From assembly GCA_004297005.1 (NCBI GenBank), contig SCVA01000045.1:60722-124721 (forward strand): a stretch of DNA of 64,000 nt. The letters are read 5' to 3'. Both the position numbers and the translations under genes were made by a program. The DNA comes from Nevskiaceae bacterium. Lineage in GTDB: Bacteria > Pseudomonadota > Gammaproteobacteria > Nevskiales > Nevskiaceae. Below the pieces are notes generated by a model, which had not been told where the DNA came from, searched no databases, and saw nothing but the letters and a program-made list of their open reading frames with translations. Of the stretch, positions 9,524 to 19,103 are shown piece after piece (within the stretch, counting starts at the first letter, position 1; the number at the start of each line of letters is the position of its first letter).

Positions 9524-11221
9524 ATGAACACCGCGCCGCGTATCCAGGCACGCGCGGCCGGCCAGCCGGAGCTGTTGCCGGCGGAGCTGCATCCGGTGCT
9601 GCGCCGGGTCTATGCCGCGCGCGGTGTCGCTGCCGCCGAGCTGACGCTGGAGCTGAAGAACCTGCTGCCGCCGGACGGCCTGCTTGGCCTGGAACGGGCG
9701 GCCGCGCTGCTGGCCGACGCCATTGCCGAACAGCGGCAGGTCGTGATCGCTGGTGACTACGACGCCGACGGTGCCACCGGCACCGCGCTGGCGGTGTTGG
9801 GCCTGCGCGCCCTGGGTGCAAGCCGCGTCGATTACGTGGTGCCGGATCGCTTCCGCATGGGCTATGGCCTGTCGCCAGCGCTGGTGGATCTTGCCGTCGA
9901 GCGGGGTGCGCAGCTGCTGGTGACCGTCGACAACGGCATCGCCAGCCTGTCCGGCGTCGCCCACGCCAAGGCACTGGGCCTGGGGGTGATCGTCACCGAC
10001 CACCACTTGCCCGGCGCTGAGCTGCCGGCGGCGGATGCCATCGTCAATCCCAACCAGCCGGGCTGCGGCTTTGCCAGTAAGGCGCTGGCCGGCGTCGGGG
10101 TGATGTTCTATCTGCTGATGGCGCTGCGCGCCGAACTGCGTCGTCGCGGCCAGCTCGCCAGCGAACCGAATCTGGCCAACTGGCTGGATCTAGTCGCGCT
10201 CGGCACGGTCGCCGACGTCGCGCGGCTGGACGCCAACAACCGGGTATTGGTCGAGCAGGGTTTACGCCGCTTGCGCAGCGGCCGTGGCCGGCCCGGCTTG
10301 CTGGCGCTGCTGGAAGCGGCGGGCCGGCCGCTGGCGGCGCTCAGTGCTACCGATCTTGGCTTCGTGTTGGGGCCGCGCCTGAATGCCGCCGGCCGCCTGG
10401 ACGATATGCGCGCCGGCATCGAATGCCTGTTGGCGGACAGCCTGGAGGCGGCGCGCCCCCTGGCACAGGAGCTGGACCGGCTCAATCGCGAGCGCCGCGC
10501 CCTCACCAGCCAGATGAGCGAGGAAGCGCAGCTGCTGGTCGAGGACGACGGCGCGGTCGGCCTGTGCGCCTTCGACGAGAGCTGGCACGAGGGCGTGGTC
10601 GGCCTGGTGGCGGCGCGGCTGAAGGAGTCCCGCCACCGGCCCGCCATCGCCTTCGCCCGCGCCCAGGAAGCCGGCGTGCTGAAAGGCTCGGCGCGCAGCA
10701 TTCCCGGTCTGCACATCCGCGATGTGCTGGCGGCGGTCGATGCCGCGCATCCGGGGCTGATCGAGCGCTTCGGCGGTCATGCCATGGCGGCCGGCCTGAG
10801 CTTGAGCGAGGCGCGCTATCCGGAATTCGCCGCCGCCTTCGATCAGGCCTGCCGCGAGCGGCTGAGCCCGGCGGAGCTGGAGCGGGTGATCGAGACCGAT
10901 GGCGCCCTGTCCACCACAGAACTGTGCCTGGCGACCGCGCAGGTTCTCGAGCAGGCCGGGCCCTGGGGGGCGGGTTTTCCGGAGCCCCAGTTCTTCGGTA
11001 GCTTCCGGGTCGCCACGCTGCGACTGATGGGCAGCGAGCAGCAGCATGTGCGCTATCGGCTGGACTGCGACACCCTGCAACTGGAAGCGGTGGATTTCGG
11101 CGGCGCAGAACGAGCCCTCGCGCCGGGTGCCTGGTTGCAGGCGGTCTACCAGCTTGGCGTCAACCGCTGGAACGGCAGCGAGTTGCTGCAATTGCGGCTC
11201 ATCCACCTCGAACCGATATAA
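9524..11221 (+). CDS. recJ: Single-stranded-DNA-specific exonuclease RecJ
   Basis: AGDYDADGATGTAL, VTDHHLPG (DHH motif), GGHAMAAGLS. Confidence 0.96.
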   Translation: MNTAPRIQARAAGQPELLPAELHPVLRRVYAARGVAAAELTLELKNLLPPDGLLGLERAAALLADAIAEQRQVVIAGDYDADGATGTALAVLGLRALGASRVDYVVPDRFRMGYGLSPALVDLAVERGAQLLVTVDNGIASLSGVAHAKALGLGVIVTDHHLPGAELPAADAIVNPNQPGCGFASKALAGVGVMFYLLMALRAELRRRGQLASEPNLANWLDLVALGTVADVARLDANNRVLVEQGLRRLRSGRGRPGLLALLEAAGRPLAALSATDLGFVLGPRLNAAGRLDDMRAGIECLLADSLEAARPLAQELDRLNRERRALTSQMSEEAQLLVEDDGAVGLCAFDESWHEGVVGLVAARLKESRHRPAIAFARAQEAGVLKGSARSIPGLHIRDVLAAVDAAHPGLIERFGGHAMAAGLSLSEARYPEFAAAFDQACRERLSPAELERVIETDGALSTTELCLATAQVLEQAGPWGAGFPEPQFFGSFRVATLRLMGSEQQHVRYRLDCDTLQLEAVDFGGAERALAPGAWLQAVYQLGVNRWNGSELLQLRLIHLEPI

Positions 11222-11229
11222 AAACCGGC

Positions 11230-14200
11230 TTAGTTGGGCGGCAGGAAGATCACCGGCGAAGGCTTCGCGTAGGCATAGCCCTGGAAGTAGTCGGCGCCGA
11301 GCTTGCGCCAGGTTTCGGTCATCTTCAGGTCGTCGATGTTGTAAACCACCACCCTGCGGCGCAACTGCCGGACCATGCGCAGGGTCGACTCGGCGAGGAT
11401 CTGCTCGACCGGGTCGCTGCCGAGGTTCTTGAAGGTCTGGGCATCGATCTTGGCGAAGTCCACCGGCAGCTTGCGCAGCAGTTCCAACTCGGCCATGTGT
11501 CGACCGAAGTAGTGATCGACGGCGATCTTGCAGCCCAGGCGGTGCAGCACTTCGCAGGTGAGCATCGAGGCCTGCGGATGCTCGCTCAGGCCCTGCTCGC
11601 GGACCTCGAAGCAGAGCTTGCCGGCAAGCTGAGGCAATGGTTCCAGCTTGAACGCGAGAAATTCCAGGAACTCGTGATCGACCAGGCTGAGCGCCGACAG
11701 GTTGATGCTGACAAAGGCCAGGCTTTCGACCAGCTCTGGCCGCTCCTGCAGATGACGGAGGGTCTGGGCGATCACCCAGCGGTCGATGGCCGGCGTCAGT
11801 TGGTGCCGCTCGGCGGTGGGCATGAATGCCGCCGGACCGGCCCAGAAGCCCTCGTCGTCTTCGAGCGCCAGCAGCATCTCGTAGACATGTCCCTCAGCCG
11901 CGTAATCGCTGCTGGCGACGATCCACTGGGTGCGCAGGTGGAACAGGTCTTCGTCCAGACCGCGTTGGATGCAGCGCACCCAGGCGTCGTCGTCCACGGC
12001 GCGCACGTCGCGATCCATGGCGGCGTTGTAGTTCATGACGCGGTTGCGGCCGGCACGCTTGGCGGCGACGCATGCGTCGTCGGCGCGGCGCAGGACTTCC
12101 AGCGCAGTGAGCTCGCGGTTAAAGCAACAGACACCGATGCTGGTGGTGACGGCGAGCGGCTGCGACTCCCAATAGAAGCGCGCGCTCAGCAGACTGGCGC
12201 GTAGCAGTTCGGCCACGGCCAGTGCGCTGGATTCGTCCACCGCTTCCAGAACCACCGCGAACTGGTCGGCGGCCAGCCGGTAGACGTCGTGACTGACTGG
12301 CGCGGCACTGGCCAGCGTTTCCGCCACCCGGATCAGTACGTCGTCTCCGGCCGGCACTCCACCCAGGTCGTTGATCCGTTTCAGGTGGTCGAGATCCAAA
12401 TAAAGCAGGGCGTGGCCCAGGTTGTTCTGGGTGGCCTGTTCGATGAGGCTGGCGACCCTGCGCTTGCAGGCGGCATGGGTGCGCAGGCCGGTTAAGGGAT
12501 CGAGCAGTTCCTGGCCGGCGCCGAGCGTGTCGCCGGCGGAGAGCTCGCGGCGCAGGCGCTCGTGGAATACCAGCACTGCGCCCATCAGGCGGCCGCGGGC
12601 GCGGATCGGCGCCGATCGCAACACCAGATCGCGTTCGGCGGCGTTGTGCGGTTTCATGCGCAGACCCTCGGTCAGGTCCAGCCGGGTGCCGCGGCGCATG
12701 GTCTGTTCGGCCAGGTTTTCCGAGGTTTCCGCTTGACCGGCCAACTGCAGGCGCAACACCTCTTCCAGCCGACGCCCGCGCGCCTCGCGCAGCGACATGC
12801 CGGTGAGCAGCTCGGCCACCGGATTCATGTCGTCGACCACGCCGCGCTCGTCGGTGGTGATGATGGCGTCCGATACCGCCTGCAGAGCCAGGGCGGTGCG
12901 CTCGTGCGCGCGCAGCAACTGCTCCTGCATGTTCTTGCGCTCGCTGGACTCGGCGCTGAGCTGCACGCGCGCGCTGCGGGCGTTATCGATGGATTCCCGT
13001 AGCTGCCGTACCCGCTCGTTCTGCCAGTGCGCCAGCAGGCCGACCTCGTTGCGTGGAGATTCGTCGAGTACCAGGTTCAGCGCTTCATCCAGTGTGGCGC
13101 TGTTGGCGAGTTGCCGGGTCATGCGTTGCAGTGGCAGTACCAGCAGCAGGCGTACCACCAGCAGCACCGCCAGCAGGGCCATGGCCACGAGTGCCAGACT
13201 GACCAGCAGCGAGGTCTGGAACAGATGATTGGCGCCGGCAAAACCTTCCACTGTGGAGGTGATCCGTAGGAGCTTCCAATGAGTGCCGGGGAGCTCGAAG
13301 AGGATGCCGTAGGCTGGCTCGCCTTCGGGCGGTGCCTGGGCAAGATCCAGGCGCTGAGGTGCCTTCTGCTGGTCCGCCCCCGGCAGCAGTCCGCGCCAGA
13401 TGCCGACGAGAATCTCCTCGGCTTCCTGGCGGGACAAGTCCCGACTGCCGTCGCGCAAGGCGGACACCTGGGTGGCGTCGTAGAGCGAGGCCTTGCTGAT
13501 CTCGCTATGGCGCTGTTCGTCGAGTCGGTGAAGCGCGAGCGCCAGCGCGGAGTAGTCCGCTTGTCGCTGTGCGATCTCCGCCATCGGAGTGCCCGGTGTC
13601 AGCGGCGCCGACGTACCGCTGGCGGCGAGCAGGCGGTTGTTTTCGTCGAGCAACAGGCTGTAGCCCGCGCTCAGGCTGGCCGGCCCGGAGAAATACTGGG
13701 CGAGCGCGTCCAGCGCGAGCGAGACGGTGGCGACACCAAGAAAGCCGCGCTGATCGCGGATCGGGATGCCCACCGTGAGCACGGCCCGCTTGCTCAGGGT
13801 TTCGCTACGCAGGCCAGTCCAGTAGCCGCGTTCCTCGCTGGCATAGCGGCCGGGGGTGTACCACTTCTCGCGGTAGTACGGGACGCTGCGCGCGTCGTTG
13901 TAGTCGCCGCGGAATTCGTTCTTTCCTGCATCGCGGGTCCAGAAAAGGCTGGCTCTCTCGCGGTTGGGGTAGAGAAGGTTGGGTTCGGGCCAGATGCCGA
14001 AATCGGCGATCAGCGCGGCATGCGGGCGTCCGCGTAGCAGACGCGGAGCGGCATTGCGCAAGGCCTCTTCGCTGATGCCAGGCGTGGCTGCCAATTGCGC
14101 CAGACTGGCGGCCAGGGTCTGGGCGTCGTCGCTCACCGCCCGCAGGCCGTTGGCGAGCTGCTGGCCGGAGGCCTCGTCGTAGCGATAGCTATCGACCAGA

Positions 14201-14370
14201 AGATTCTGCTGCACCAGGGTGCGGCTACTCCACAGGGCCCCACCGGCCAGCAGCAGGAACAGCAAGAGGAACAAAGCCGCCAGTTTGAACTGCAGTCCCT
14301 GATGCCATTCCAGGCCGAAGTAGTCGGTGCTGCCAGAGGGGATGGCCTTGGTCTTCTTGCGCGCAGCCAT
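11230..14370 (-). CDS. Membrane sensor with dCache-like periplasmic domain, PAS, degenerate GGDEF and degenerate EAL domains
   Basis: Two TM segments, TTDERGVVDDMNPVAELLTG (PAS), DPLTGLRT...RLAADQFAVVLE (GGDEF-like), C-term ...FAKID...LGADYFQGYAYAKP (EAL-like). Confidence 0.88.
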   Translation of the reverse strand: MAARKKTKAIPSGSTDYFGLEWHQGLQFKLAALFLLLFLLLAGGALWSSRTLVQQNLLVDSYRYDEASGQQLANGLRAVSDDAQTLAASLAQLAATPGISEEALRNAAPRLLRGRPHAALIADFGIWPEPNLLYPNRERASLFWTRDAGKNEFRGDYNDARSVPYYREKWYTPGRYASEERGYWTGLRSETLSKRAVLTVGIPIRDQRGFLGVATVSLALDALAQYFSGPASLSAGYSLLLDENNRLLAASGTSAPLTPGTPMAEIAQRQADYSALALALHRLDEQRHSEISKASLYDATQVSALRDGSRDLSRQEAEEILVGIWRGLLPGADQQKAPQRLDLAQAPPEGEPAYGILFELPGTHWKLLRITSTVEGFAGANHLFQTSLLVSLALVAMALLAVLLVVRLLLVLPLQRMTRQLANSATLDEALNLVLDESPRNEVGLLAHWQNERVRQLRESIDNARSARVQLSAESSERKNMQEQLLRAHERTALALQAVSDAIITTDERGVVDDMNPVAELLTGMSLREARGRRLEEVLRLQLAGQAETSENLAEQTMRRGTRLDLTEGLRMKPHNAAERDLVLRSAPIRARGRLMGAVLVFHERLRRELSAGDTLGAGQELLDPLTGLRTHAACKRRVASLIEQATQNNLGHALLYLDLDHLKRINDLGGVPAGDDVLIRVAETLASAAPVSHDVYRLAADQFAVVLEAVDESSALAVAELLRASLLSARFYWESQPLAVTTSIGVCCFNRELTALEVLRRADDACVAAKRAGRNRVMNYNAAMDRDVRAVDDDAWVRCIQRGLDEDLFHLRTQWIVASSDYAAEGHVYEMLLALEDDEGFWAGPAAFMPTAERHQLTPAIDRWVIAQTLRHLQERPELVESLAFVSINLSALSLVDHEFLEFLAFKLEPLPQLAGKLCFEVREQGLSEHPQASMLTCEVLHRLGCKIAVDHYFGRHMAELELLRKLPVDFAKIDAQTFKNLGSDPVEQILAESTLRMVRQLRRRVVVYNIDDLKMTETWRKLGADYFQGYAYAKPSPVIFLPPN

Positions 14371-14514
14371 GCGTGAGGGGGAATTCGGCAGGAATCAGTG
14401 GGTTGAATGGCCGGAGTATGGGCCGCAGGGGACGGCAAGGCTAGCGGCCGCTCTCAGGTGGCGAGGGCTGATGCTCGAGTCATCTTCGGCGACCGCGTTT
14501 GCCTATGCCGGCGA

Positions 14515-15312
14515 TCAATCTGGCCTGGCCGCCGAAATCTCGAAATGGGGTCTCTGGCGATTGCCCAAGAGCTCGAATCGCAGGCTGTCGCCATAGGCCT
14601 GGCCAAGCAGCTCCGGTGTCAGCACGGCGGCCGGAGAGCCCTGGGCCAGCAGACGCCCCTGATGGAGGAGGCTGATGGTATCCGCATAGGTGCTGGCGAG
14701 ATTGAGGTCATGCAACACCGCGAGCACCCCCAAGTTCTCGCCGAGCCGACGTCGGAGCAGGGTCATGCAGGCGTGCTGATGCGCGAGATCGAGGGCGGCC
14801 GTGGGTTCGTCGAGCAGCAGGTAGCGCTGGCTGGCCGCCTGGTCCGGGAGCAGGGCCAGTTGCGCCAGCACTCGGGCCAGTTGAGCGCGCTGGCGCTCTC
14901 CGCCGGATAGCTGGAGGTAGCTGCGCTCCGCCAGGGGCAGGATGTCGGCGTCGGCCATCGCAGCGGTGATGAGAGACGCTTCCTGCTCCGGTTTTCCAGT
15001 CAAGGCCGAGTAACGGCCGAGTGCCACCACTTCGCGGACCGTGAACGCGAAGCGCAGGCTCTCGCCTTGTGGCAGCACCGCGCGCAGTCGCGCCCGATGG
15101 CGCGATGGCCAGCTACGAAGCGGCCGGCCGTTCATCGCCACCTCGCCCCGGCTGGGACGGAGGTCGCCCGCCAGCAGCTTCAGCAGCGTCGATTTGCCGG
15201 CGCCGTTGACGCCAAGTACCGCGTGCAGTTCCCCGGGCCGGACCGTCAGGGATACGCCGTTCAACAGGTCGCGGCCCTCCGCCCGCCAGTGCAGGTCCTG
15301 TCCGGACAGCAT
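14515..15312 (-). CDS. hmuV: Heme/iron ABC transporter ATP-binding protein
   Basis: Walker A GVNGAGKSTLLK, signature LSGGERQRAQLARVLAQ, Walker B YLLLDEPTAALD. Confidence 0.9.
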   Translation of the reverse strand: MLSGQDLHWRAEGRDLLNGVSLTVRPGELHAVLGVNGAGKSTLLKLLAGDLRPSRGEVAMNGRPLRSWPSRHRARLRAVLPQGESLRFAFTVREVVALGRYSALTGKPEQEASLITAAMADADILPLAERSYLQLSGGERQRAQLARVLAQLALLPDQAASQRYLLLDEPTAALDLAHQHACMTLLRRRLGENLGVLAVLHDLNLASTYADTISLLHQGRLLAQGSPAAVLTPELLGQAYGDSLRFELLGNRQRPHFEISAARPD

Positions 15313-16343
15313 CAGAGCAAGCCCACCCGGCCGCCGAGCCGGGACAGCAGCCAGAGGAAGAACGGCCCTCCGAGCAGGGCAGTGAGAGCGCCGACCGGTA
15401 GCTCGATCGGTGCCGCCACCGTGCGGGCCAGGGTATCCGCGAGCAGCAGCAGCAGGGCTCCCAGCAGGGCCGAAGCTGGCAGCAGCAGGCGGTGTCCGGG
15501 GCCGATCATCAGGCGCACCAGGTGCGGAGCCAGTAGGCCGACAAAGCCGATCATGCCGGCCAGCGCGACGCTGGCGCCGACCGCCAGTACCGCCAGCAAC
15601 AACACCTGGCGCTTCAGAGCCTCGACGTTGACGCCGAGATGGCCGGCTTCTGCTTCGCCGAGCAGAAGCGCGTCCAGTGCTGCTCCGACGCGTGGAAGGA
15701 ATAGAACCGGTAGCAGCAGCAGCGGCGTGGCCGCAGCGATCTCGGTCCAGCCGGCCTTGCCCAGGCTACCCAGCATCCAACGGGTGATGTCGCGCAAGGT
15801 GGCGTCGTCGGTGAGCTGTTGCAGCAGCCCGATGCCCGCGAGGGCGATGGCATTGATCGACAGTCCAGCCAGCAGCAGGCTGGCGACGCTGGTCTGCCCT
15901 TCGCGCTGACCGAGGCGCAGAGCCAGCAGCGCGGCCAGAGCGCCGCCTCCAAAAGCGATCAGGGGCAGCATCCAGGCGGTGACCAGCATCGGCAATAGCA
16001 CTGGGCGGAAGGCCAGCCAAAGGGTCGCCGCCAGCGCCGCGCCGGCGGAGACGCCGATCAGTCCGGGATCGGCCAGGGGATTGCGGAACAAGCCCTGCAT
16101 CGCGGCGCCGGAAACCGCCAGTGCCGCCCCGATCAGCAGCGCGCTATAGGCCCTGGGCAGGCGTATCTCCAGCAGGACCGTCGTGGCGTAGTCGGGTGAG
16201 GGTTGCGAACTGAGCCCGGCAATGGAGATCAGGTCGGAGAAGTTCAGCGGCAGCGGGCCGGCAAGGAGGGCCTGGACGAAGACGGCGCCCAGCATTACGG
16301 CAAGACCAAGCAAGAGCAGGGAGTGCGGAAGACGACGCATCAA
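15312..16343 (-). CDS. hmuU: FecCD-family iron/heme ABC permease
   Basis: LRLPRAYSALLIGAALAVSGAAMQGLFRNPLADPGLIGVSAGAAL; multiple TMs. Confidence 0.9.
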   Translation of the reverse strand: MMRRLPHSLLLLGLAVMLGAVFVQALLAGPLPLNFSDLISIAGLSSQPSPDYATTVLLEIRLPRAYSALLIGAALAVSGAAMQGLFRNPLADPGLIGVSAGAALAATLWLAFRPVLLPMLVTAWMLPLIAFGGGALAALLALRLGQREGQTSVASLLLAGLSINAIALAGIGLLQQLTDDATLRDITRWMLGSLGKAGWTEIAAATPLLLLPVLFLPRVGAALDALLLGEAEAGHLGVNVEALKRQVLLLAVLAVGASVALAGMIGFVGLLAPHLVRLMIGPGHRLLLPASALLGALLLLLADTLARTVAAPIELPVGALTALLGGPFFLWLLSRLGGRVGLL

Positions 16344-16423
16344 ACCGTAGGGCGGGGGGCGGGGCTGCCGATTATGCGCGGCCCGGTCCCCGCCCGTGAC
16401 GGCTGTCGGCCCCAGGCGGCGGT

Positions 16424-16606
16424 TTACTTGTTGAGAATCAGCTTGTCGTTGCGGGTCAGCTTCAGGCGGTATTCCTCACCGCGATGCTCGATGATCAGCT
16501 CGTGGTTGTTGCGGAACAGGTCCTCGCTGCGCAGTCGCGGCTTCGCGGGGTCTCTGCGGGCAGCGAGGGCGGGGAGGGCAAGGCTAGGCAGAGTGAGGGT
16601 GCTCAT
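16424..16606 (-). CDS. hemP: Hemin uptake protein HemP
   Basis: C-term LFRNNHELIIEHRGEEYRLKLTRNDKLILNK matches HemP family. Confidence 0.88.
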   Translation of the reverse strand: MSTLTLPSLALPALAARRDPAKPRLRSEDLFRNNHELIIEHRGEEYRLKLTRNDKLILNK

Positions 16607-16639
16607 GGCGTGACTCCGGCGGAATGTTAATGGCATTTA

Positions 16640-16658
16640 AATAATAACCATTCGCATT
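16640..16658 (-). promoter_or_regulatory. Putative Fur box upstream of hemP
   Basis: AATAATAACCATTCGCATT in a locally AT-rich patch; about 10/19 match to GATAATGATAATCATTATC by eye. Confidence 0.45.
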
Positions 16659-16750
16659 TAAGAGTCAAATTGACCACCGTGTGCGGGGTGGGCTTGGTCT
16701 CCCTCCAAGACGAGCCTGCGCACGCTGGTATACTCCGCGACCCGTTTCGG

Positions 16751-16835
16751 GCGAATGTGGCGGAATTGGTAGACGCACTGGATTTAGGTTCCAGCGCCGC
16801 AAGGCGTGCGAGTTCGAGTCTCGCCTTTCGCACCA
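16751..16835 (+). tRNA. tRNA-Leu(UAG)
   Basis: Cloverleaf by eye; anticodon loop TTTAGGT; variable arm; CCA encoded; T-T mismatch in acceptor stem. Confidence 0.95.
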
Positions 16836-16965
16836 GCCGGCCAAATGATCGTCGCGGTTCCCATCCAGGGCTGCGGTGCTGGCAGGTTCCGAAACACAGC
16901 GCAGGCACTGGCTCCAATTTGGAGTCTGGGCTTTCAGATATTTCACGATACAGTCCCCCAAACCC

Positions 16966-18285
16966 ATGCAAGTCCACCTCGAAACCACCGGCGCCCTGGC
17001 CCGCCGCCTCCGCGTGCAGATTCCGGCCGAGCGTATCGATACCGCTGTTGCCAAGCGTCTGAAGACCATTGCCAGCCGCGCCAAGCTGCCAGGCTTCCGT
17101 CCGGGCAAGGCGCCGATGAAGGTGATTGAGGCGCAGTACAAGGACTCCGCCCGCTATGAGGCGATTAACGACCTGGTGCGCGAGACCTACCCCGAAGCCG
17201 TGGACAAGGTTCAGGTGCAGCCGGCGGGTTATCCGCAGTTCGAGATCACTGGCGCCGAAGGCGACGGTTTCGAGTACGTCGCCAGCTTCGAGGTGTACCC
17301 GGTAATCGTCCTCGACAAGCTCAACACCCTCCAAGTGAACAAGCCGGCTGTGGAGATCAGCGAGTCGGACATCGACAAGCTGGTGGACAACCTGCGCAAG
17401 GCGCGCCGCAGCTTCAACGAAGTGAGCCGTCCGGTCGCCAATGGCGACTCGGTCAAGGTCGATTTCGAAGGCAAGCTTGACGGCGAGGCGTTCGCCGGTG
17501 GCAAGGGCGAAGACGTCGAGTTCGAGATCGGTGCCGGCCAGTTCCTTCCCGACCTCGAGAACGGCATCGTTGGCCATGCGGCGGGCGAGACCTTCACGGT
17601 GGATGTCGCTTTCCCGGCGGATTACCGCGCCGAGGCGCTGAAGGGCAAGACCGCGCAGTTCACCGTAACCATCAAGCAGGTCAAGGAAGTTCAGCTTCCG
17701 GCGATCGACGATGTCGAGTTCCTGGCCGCCCACGGTCTGACCCCCGAGCAGGGCGCGGAGGCGCTGCGCGCCAAGGCTCGTCAAGCGCTGGAAAACGAGC
17801 GGAGCAAGGCCGTGAAAGCGCGCATGAAGGCGCAGGTGCTCGACCAGTTGCTCGCCGCCCATCCGATCGAGGTGCCCACCAGCCTGATCGAGCAGGAACT
17901 GCCTCGCTTGCGCGAGGAGGCCACCGCGCGCATGAACATGGGCAAGATCAAGGCCGACAAGGCCAAGGAACTGCTGCCGGACCAGTTGTTTGAGGCGACC
18001 GCCAAGCGCCGCGTGGCGCTGGGCCTGCTGATCAGCGAAGTGATCAAGACCAAGAACATCAGCCTGGATAGCGCCCGCGTCGAGCAGGCGCTGGCCGAGA
18101 TGGCCGCCGATTACGAGCAGCCCGAGGAGGTCCAGCAGTTCTACCGTTCGCGCCCAGACATGATGCAGGGGCTGCGCGCCGTGGTCTTGGAGGATCAGGT
18201 TGTCGATGCTTTGGCCGCGGATGCCGTCATCAATGAAGTGAGCCAGACGCTGGAGCAGCTCTTGAATCCGCAGGCACAGGCCTGA
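16966..18285 (+). CDS. tig: Trigger factor
   Basis: [24 protein letters not shown]..., [11 protein letters not shown] signature; upstream of clpP-clpX. Confidence 0.96.
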   Translation: MQVHLETTGALARRLRVQIPAERIDTAVAKRLKTIASRAKLPGFRPGKAPMKVIEAQYKDSARYEAINDLVRETYPEAVDKVQVQPAGYPQFEITGAEGDGFEYVASFEVYPVIVLDKLNTLQVNKPAVEISESDIDKLVDNLRKARRSFNEVSRPVANGDSVKVDFEGKLDGEAFAGGKGEDVEFEIGAGQFLPDLENGIVGHAAGETFTVDVAFPADYRAEALKGKTAQFTVTIKQVKEVQLPAIDDVEFLAAHGLTPEQGAEALRAKARQALENERSKAVKARMKAQVLDQLLAAHPIEVPTSLIEQELPRLREEATARMNMGKIKADKAKELLPDQLFEATAKRRVALGLLISEVIKTKNISLDSARVEQALAEMAADYEQPEEVQQFYRSRPDMMQGLRAVVLEDQVVDALAADAVINEVSQTLEQLLNPQAQA

Positions 18286-18305
18286 TCAACTTCGGATGCC
18301 GTCCC

Positions 18306-18345
18306 GGGGTGGCGACCGTTAGCGGCCGTCACCCCTTATTATTTT
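18306..18345 (+). terminator. Terminator-like hairpin followed by T-rich tract between tig and clpP
   Basis: GGGGTGGCGACCG-ttag-CGGCCGTCACCCC then TTATTATTTT (imperfect stem). Confidence 0.5.
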
Positions 18346-18359
18346 CTGGAGAGAGCCCC

Positions 18360-18986
18360 TTGAACTTCCGTCCCCAAGCCAATCTGGTACCCATGGTGGT
18401 CGAGCAGACCGCCCGTGGAGAGCGCGCCTTCGATATCTACTCGCGCCTTCTCAAGGAGCGAGTGATCTTCCTGGTGGGGGCGATTGACGACCACATGGCG
18501 AATCTGATCGTCGCGCAGCTGCTGTTCCTGGAGTCGGAGAATCCGGACAAGGACATCAGTCTCTACATCAATTCGCCGGGCGGCGTGATCACCAGCGGCC
18601 TGGCGATCTTCGACACCATGCGCTTCATCAAGCCGGATGTGTCTACGCTCTGCATCGGCCAGGCTTGCAGCATGGGTTCGTTCCTGCTTTCGGCCGGCGC
18701 CAAGGGCAAGCGCTTCGCGTTGCCGCATGCTCGGGTGATGATTCACCAGCCCTCTGGCGGGGCCCAGGGCCAGGCGACCGATATCGAGATCCAGGCGCGC
18801 GAGATACTCAAGATGCGTGAGCAGCTCAACAAGCTGTACGCCGAGCACACCGGCCAGCCGCTGGAGAAGATTGAGCGTGACATGGAGCGAGACAACTTCA
18901 TGTCGGCTGACGCCGCCCGCGAGTACGGCCTGATCGATTCGGTGATCGCCAGCCGTCAGGTCGCGGCGGCGCCGGCCCAGTCTTAG
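18360..18986 (+). CDS. clpP: ATP-dependent Clp protease proteolytic subunit
   Basis: [56 protein letters not shown] start preceded by GGAGAG is likely (ATG 18393 alternative). Confidence 0.95.
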   Translation: MNFRPQANLVPMVVEQTARGERAFDIYSRLLKERVIFLVGAIDDHMANLIVAQLLFLESENPDKDISLYINSPGGVITSGLAIFDTMRFIKPDVSTLCIGQACSMGSFLLSAGAKGKRFALPHARVMIHQPSGGAQGQATDIEIQAREILKMREQLNKLYAEHTGQPLEKIERDMERDNFMSADAAREYGLIDSVIASRQVAAAPAQS

Positions 18987-19037
18987 TGACTAGGGCTCGG
19001 CTCTCGCACGCCACTTGCAGGGTGCTGAAAGCCGGTT

Positions 19038-19065
19038 TTGCAGTGTCGTGACAGCGTGTTATAAG
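19038..19065 (+). promoter_or_regulatory. Putative sigma-70 promoter for clpX
   Basis: TTGCAG-N16-TATAAG. Confidence 0.4.
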
Positions 19066-19103
19066 GCTGTCGTAGTGGTTTTGGACGTAATAGAAGGACG
19101 ACG

